Of a stretch of DNA of 64,000 bases, positions 61,366-64,000 are shown piece by piece. Position numbers and translations under genes: made by a program. A model generated the notes under the pieces. The model had not been told where the DNA came from. It ran no database searches and worked only from the letters and a program-made list of their open reading frames with translations. Origin of the DNA: Affinibrenneria salicis. GTDB taxonomy: Bacteria > Pseudomonadota > Gammaproteobacteria > Enterobacterales > Enterobacteriaceae. The stretch lies in contig NZ_VYKJ01000002.1 in the NCBI RefSeq assembly GCF_008710095.1, positions 444,572 to 508,571 on the forward strand. The letters run 5' to 3'. Position 1 is the stretch's first letter. Each line of letters begins with the position of its first letter.

Positions 61366-62493
61366 TCAGCCTTGAAAGGTAGCCCCTGCATCCTTTTGGG
61401 CTGGCTGAGACGCAACACCCCGGCTTTCCAACGTCGCTTCACGCAATCGTGCCCCAATTTCCGGGCCATAGTCCTCGGCCACGGTCGTCTTGGGGACCGG
61501 CTTGCCGGGCAGCCCCGCTTCCTCGATCACCCTGGGCCAGCGCGCCCGGTAACACAGCATCATCGACAGCCAATGGCAGACGAAGTGCAGCACCATCACC
61601 GGCAGCAGCACGATGCCCCAGCCCAGGGAGAACGCACCGCCCCCCCGCCCCACCATCGGCATCAGGAAGCTAAAGACCTCGCGCAGCGATAGTGCGGGCG
61701 AGGCCCACAACGGCCGCAGCCGCTTGGGCTTGGGCACGGCCTGCGGCCCATCCTGCATGTAGCGACGGATGAATTCCCATAACCCCACCACTTTGCGATT
61801 ACCGTCCATCGGTTCGCCCAGCATGGCGAACTCGTCGAACCCGGCGCCGTTCAGCTCGCTGGGCCATGCCAACAGCAGGGGCATGCCGATCATCTGTTCA
61901 TCGGGCTGATTCGGATCGATTCCTGCGGCCGTGACCTCCCAAGGGAAGGTAATGATGCCACCGGCGTACTTGGGTCGGTTGATATGCACTTGCCGTGTTA
62001 TCCGGTTGAAACGCACGACAATGTGGCGTTGCGTGAAAACCTCTAACCGAAATATATATCTTAGAAGTCTTATTCCCAAAAACAAGACCAAGCCAGCCAA
62101 AGCAGTCATAAATATCATAAAAAATACAAGACTATCTATTTCCCACTCCACCCCAAGCATGAGGTCTCGGGCGGGCAGGTAGAGTCCAAGCCACAACAAG
62201 AAAGAAACCAAACCCAAATATATAATGAATGAAAACGTGATCAAGCCTCGCTTTTCTTCCTGTGCAGCACCCCGTACATCAATGTATCTATCATTGAAAG
62301 AATAAAGCGCATAAGCATCATCAGGCTCGATCCCCGTGGGCTTGTCGAACGCACCACCTTTCTCGGCCAGCTTGCTCAGGTCCAGACCGTTTTCGCCACC
62401 TTTGCCGGACTTGTACTGTACCGCCTTCTTCTTCTCGGCCTCCGTCTGCGGCATCAGCCGCCCTTTCCAGATGCCCCATTCAAGAAAGTACAT
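61366..62493 (-). CDS. DUF6708-like membrane protein
   Basis: A 375-aa protein with a hydrophilic N-terminus (about 90 aa, including NDRYIDVRGAAQEEKRGLIT), two membrane helices (FIIYLGLVSFLLWLGLYLPA and LVFFMIFMTALAGLVLFLGI), a soluble central domain with PH-like strands (RFNRITRQVHINRPKYAGGI), and a third hydrophobic segment (LGWGIVLLPVMVLHFVCHWL). This layout resembles DUF6708 proteins found near type VI secretion effectors; the name is inference. GGGAGGGGG precedes the ATG, which shares a base with the upstream gene's stop. GC is high, unlike the toxin/immunity part nearby. Confidence 0.72.
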   Translation of the reverse strand: MYFLEWGIWKGRLMPQTEAEKKKAVQYKSGKGGENGLDLSKLAEKGGAFDKPTGIEPDDAYALYSFNDRYIDVRGAAQEEKRGLITFSFIIYLGLVSFLLWLGLYLPARDLMLGVEWEIDSLVFFMIFMTALAGLVLFLGIRLLRYIFRLEVFTQRHIVVRFNRITRQVHINRPKYAGGIITFPWEVTAAGIDPNQPDEQMIGMPLLLAWPSELNGAGFDEFAMLGEPMDGNRKVVGLWEFIRRYMQDGPQAVPKPKRLRPLWASPALSLREVFSFLMPMVGRGGGAFSLGWGIVLLPVMVLHFVCHWLSMMLCYRARWPRVIEEAGLPGKPVPKTTVAEDYGPEIGARLREATLESRGVASQPAQKDAGATFQG

Positions 62494-62627
62494 CAGCCCC
62501 CTCCCGACGCGCGCAATACCTTCGTCAACTCCATCATCTCCTCGGCCGCATCCTCGTAGCCATCATCGCTCTTGTCCTTGCGGAATACGCTTTTCTCGCA
62601 TCACTCCTCATAGTCGTCCGGCGTCAA
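62493..62627 (-). pseudogene. 3' remnant of the gene upstream of the DUF6708-like gene
   Basis: The reverse strand reads LTPDDYEE, a TGA, then CEKSVFRKDKSDDGYEDAAE through to MELTKVLRASGGG and a stop that overlaps the next ATG. The TGA probably replaced TGG. The 5' part of the gene has been lost to the adjoining IS256-type fragment. The original protein is unknown; the tight overlap shows it was an operon partner. Confidence 0.6.
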
Positions 62628-62763
62628 CTGAAATCAGGGCCGGCGACACATCCGCGTCATACAGTTCCTTAAACGTCGCGACGTTTCGTCCATAAATTAA
62701 CCTGCTTTTGATGTTGGATTGAACATATCAAAATCAGGCAATTACACAAATTTAAATTACAGT
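62628..62763 (-). mobile_element. Internally deleted IS256-family element remnant
   Basis: The reverse strand has an inverted end (GACTGTAATTTAAATTTGTG, then TAATTGCCTGATTTTGATATG) followed by a start ATG GAC GAA, matching the MDE start of IS285-like transposases. The reading then jumps to VATFKELYDADVSPALIS, an internal transposase segment. Most of the gene is missing. The inverted end resembles the repeats at 11846-11907. Confidence 0.7.
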
Positions 62764-62886
62764 CTCCAGCGGCATCATCGCCTGGATGAAAATGGAAGAG
62801 CACGCCAGGCGCGTTACCTGTCCATTTTTTAATTTCCGTCGATGGGCGTGTGCGGAGCTATCCAGCTCAAAATCGCTCCAGAACAA

Positions 62887-63390
62887 TTAAGCATCGATGA
62901 TTGAATTCTGCACCACGTAAACCCTCTTGTTCGCCTTACCTCCCTCAGAAGCAAACACGTCGAAATCGGTTAGAGCCAGGGAAGACAAGTATTGCTTCAC
63001 CAGACGCTCTTCATCCGACCCAGTTTTCTTCAATTTCAAATGGGTAAGCAACCAGCCTTTGCGGCGAGACAAAACTATATTTGGGGTCAAGCAATTTATT
63101 TCACAATCATTCCATCCAGTCAAACTCATACAGATGAAATAGTCTTTCTGTTCATCCTTATCCAGGTATTCTTTTGATTTCTCATAAGAATAAGATACTA
63201 ATTCTGTACCTTTTTTGATAAACAGCTTGTTTTTTTCATCGAATGATAGCGACGAGAGGAATGAAATATGATTCCATCTCGAAAATAACGGCACCTCTTC
63301 AAAGGTGTCGTAATCTGCATAGTACACATCCACCTTATCCAGCCCCTCTTTATGCAGAAGGCGCTCCATTTCTCTATCAAAATTATTCAT
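62887..63390 (-). CDS. Probable immunity protein to the adjacent toxin tail
   Basis: A 167-aa soluble acidic protein (MNNFDREMERLLHKEGLDKV..., with KVDVYYADYDTFEEVPLFSR and ICMSLTGWNDCEINCL). Its ATG overlaps the stop codon of the toxin fragment by 4 bases, the standard arrangement of toxin-immunity pairs. It is AT-rich compared with the backbone. No known immunity family was recognised. The product appears intact and may still protect against siblings carrying the full toxin. Confidence 0.7.
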   Translation of the reverse strand: MNNFDREMERLLHKEGLDKVDVYYADYDTFEEVPLFSRWNHISFLSSLSFDEKNKLFIKKGTELVSYSYEKSKEYLDKDEQKDYFICMSLTGWNDCEINCLTPNIVLSRRKGWLLTHLKLKKTGSDEERLVKQYLSSLALTDFDVFASEGGKANKRVYVVQNSIIDA

Positions 63391-63549
63391 AGCCAGTCAT
63401 CCACATTCCACCCATGATCTTTCAACCATTTTAATGTCTTCTTAGAAAAAGATGGCGCTCCGTCATGCGTTGAACCATCTTGATTCAAAGCGGGATTCTT
63501 TCCTTTTTCCGGTTTTGTCTGATGGGCATGCCATTGACTGATCTGTCCT
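63387..63549 (-). pseudogene. C-terminal end of a polymorphic toxin, cut by IS3 element
   Basis: About 53 codons: GQISQWHAHQTKPEKGKNPA, then LNQDGSTHDGAPSFSKKTLK and WLKDHGWNVDDWL before the stop. The NPAL..DGS.HDG....F...T..WL..HGW pattern resembles the ends of Rhs/CdiA-type toxin tips. The upstream part is replaced by IS3-family DNA from about 63550. It therefore lacks delivery domains and probably activity. Confidence 0.6.
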
Positions 63550-63600
63550 TGATTTAGCGCCCACCTTGTTTTCAAATCAATCAACGAAAGCGAAGTCACT

Positions 63601-63891
63601 ATGTCAAGACAACAATATACCCCGGAGTTCAAACGCAGAGCCGTTGCATTGCTGCCCGAAAGCGGCAAGTCTGTTGCCCGTATGGCACAGGAGCCTGATA
63701 TCAAAGAGAACACGCTCTATAACTGGAAAAAACTCTATCAGGATAAGGCGGGGGCTGCTTTCTCCAACACGCCACAGCTTTCCGAACAGGAACTGGAGAT
63801 CCGCCGTCTTAAAGCCAAAATCGCTGAACCGGAAGGGGATAAACTTATCCTGAAAAAAGCGGCGGCGTTCCTGGCGCGGGAAAGCCGCTAA
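63601..63891 (+). CDS. IS3-family transposase OrfA
   Basis: A 96-aa helix-turn-helix protein (MSRQQYTPEFKRRAVALLPE, then SVARMAQEPDIKENTLYNWK) with a leucine-zipper-like C-terminal helix (LEIRRLKAKIAEPEGDKLIL). It is the DNA-binding half of an IS3 transposase. Near its end the A6G motif allows -1 frameshifting into orfB. Confidence 0.9.
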   Translation: MSRQQYTPEFKRRAVALLPESGKSVARMAQEPDIKENTLYNWKKLYQDKAGAAFSNTPQLSEQELEIRRLKAKIAEPEGDKLILKKAAAFLARESR

Positions 63892-63899
63892 GATACGCC

Positions 63900-64000
63900 A
63901 TGGTCACTCAGTTATCGGCTTTCCATGAAGTGAAGCGAATTTGCCTGTTGCTCAATGTCAGCAGGCGGGGTTACCAGTCATGGCGCAACCGAACACCCAG
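63900..64000 (+). CDS. IS3-family transposase OrfB, N-terminal part
   Basis: In the -1 frame relative to orfA, MVTQLSAFHEVKRICLLLNV and SRRGYQSWRNRTP follow, the usual start of the OrfB/DDE half. The frame is open back to the slippery site, so an OrfAB fusion can form. The DDE catalytic core lies outside the window. Confidence 0.8.
   Translation, partial: MVTQLSAFHEVKRICLLLNVSRRGYQSWRNRTP

Larger units (their letters stand above)
63550..64000 (+). mobile_element. IS3-family insertion sequence (runs out of window)
   Basis: The left end is probably TGATTTAGCGCCCACC at 63550. It contains orfA and the beginning of orfB in the -1 frame, with an AAAAAAG slippery site at 63853-63859. The element interrupts the toxin gene. 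Its right end is beyond 64000. Confidence 0.8.

Overview
The window reads as an enterobacterial chromosome of roughly 55-58% GC. Gene content and order follow the Escherichia coli backbone (pspA/pspF-sapABCDF-fabI, rnb, osmB, yciH-pyrF, lapBA-pgpB-ribA-acnA, gstA-pdxY-tyrS-pdxH-mliC-anmK-slyB-slyA, ydhL-gloA-rnt-grxD-mepH-ynhF-purR-punR-punC-cfa-ribC-mdtK-tRNA-Val). Protein divergence and the accessory genes suggest a non-coliform member of Enterobacterales. A Pectobacteriaceae-like organism (Brenneria, Dickeya, Lonsdalea) or a Sodalis-type one fits, but this is inference and the genus cannot be fixed by eye.

Layout. 1-8.95 kb: phage-shock genes (pspA end, sigma-54 promoter, pspF), a RyhB-type small RNA with a near-perfect Fur box, the sap ABC transporter operon and fabI. 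8.95-15.8 kb: an accessory stretch in the fabI-rnb interval holding small genes that resemble orphan immunity proteins (two SUKH/SMI1-KNR4 type), a GrpB-like protein, a frameshifted gene, an AT-rich DMT transporter, two copies of a small element with inverted termini, and IS256-like end repeats. 15.9-19.7 kb: a GntR/UTRA regulator, a GH4 6-phospho-glucosidase and an alpha-glucoside-type PTS permease, with a perfect palindromic operator in front of the PTS gene. 19.9-25.8 kb: rnb, an aldo/keto reductase, a CstA-family peptide/pyruvate transporter and osmB.

25.8-29.8 kb: a frameshifted OsmC-family gene beside an ABC importer of the nitrate/sulfonate/taurine class with a Tat-exported binding protein. 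29.8-38.6 kb: the yciH-pyrF and lapBA-pgpB-ribA backbone, split between lapB and pyrF by a Fur-box-controlled iron/siderophore-type ABC importer plus a DUF2946-like protein. 38.6-60.5 kb: an almost entirely conserved housekeeping block (aconitase, vitamin B6 and B2 enzymes, tyrosyl-tRNA synthetase, cell-wall recycling, SlyA/SlyB, glyoxalase, RNase T, Grx4, MepH, the 29-residue YnhF, PurR and its operator, PunR/PunC, Cfa, MdtK) ending in tRNA-Val(GAC).

60.5-64 kb: an eroded integrative island at the tRNA. It has a broken P4-type integrase, a DUF6708-like membrane protein, the nonsense-mutated tail of its upstream partner, an internally deleted IS256-family remnant, and an immunity-like gene overlapping the last codons of a polymorphic-toxin C-terminus that has been cut off by an IS3-family element running out of the window.

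Two themes link the genes. Iron control appears as a RyhB homologue, two Fur boxes and an iron-type importer. Inter-bacterial competition debris appears as immunity-like genes in two separate accessory regions, one pair still retaining a toxin tail.
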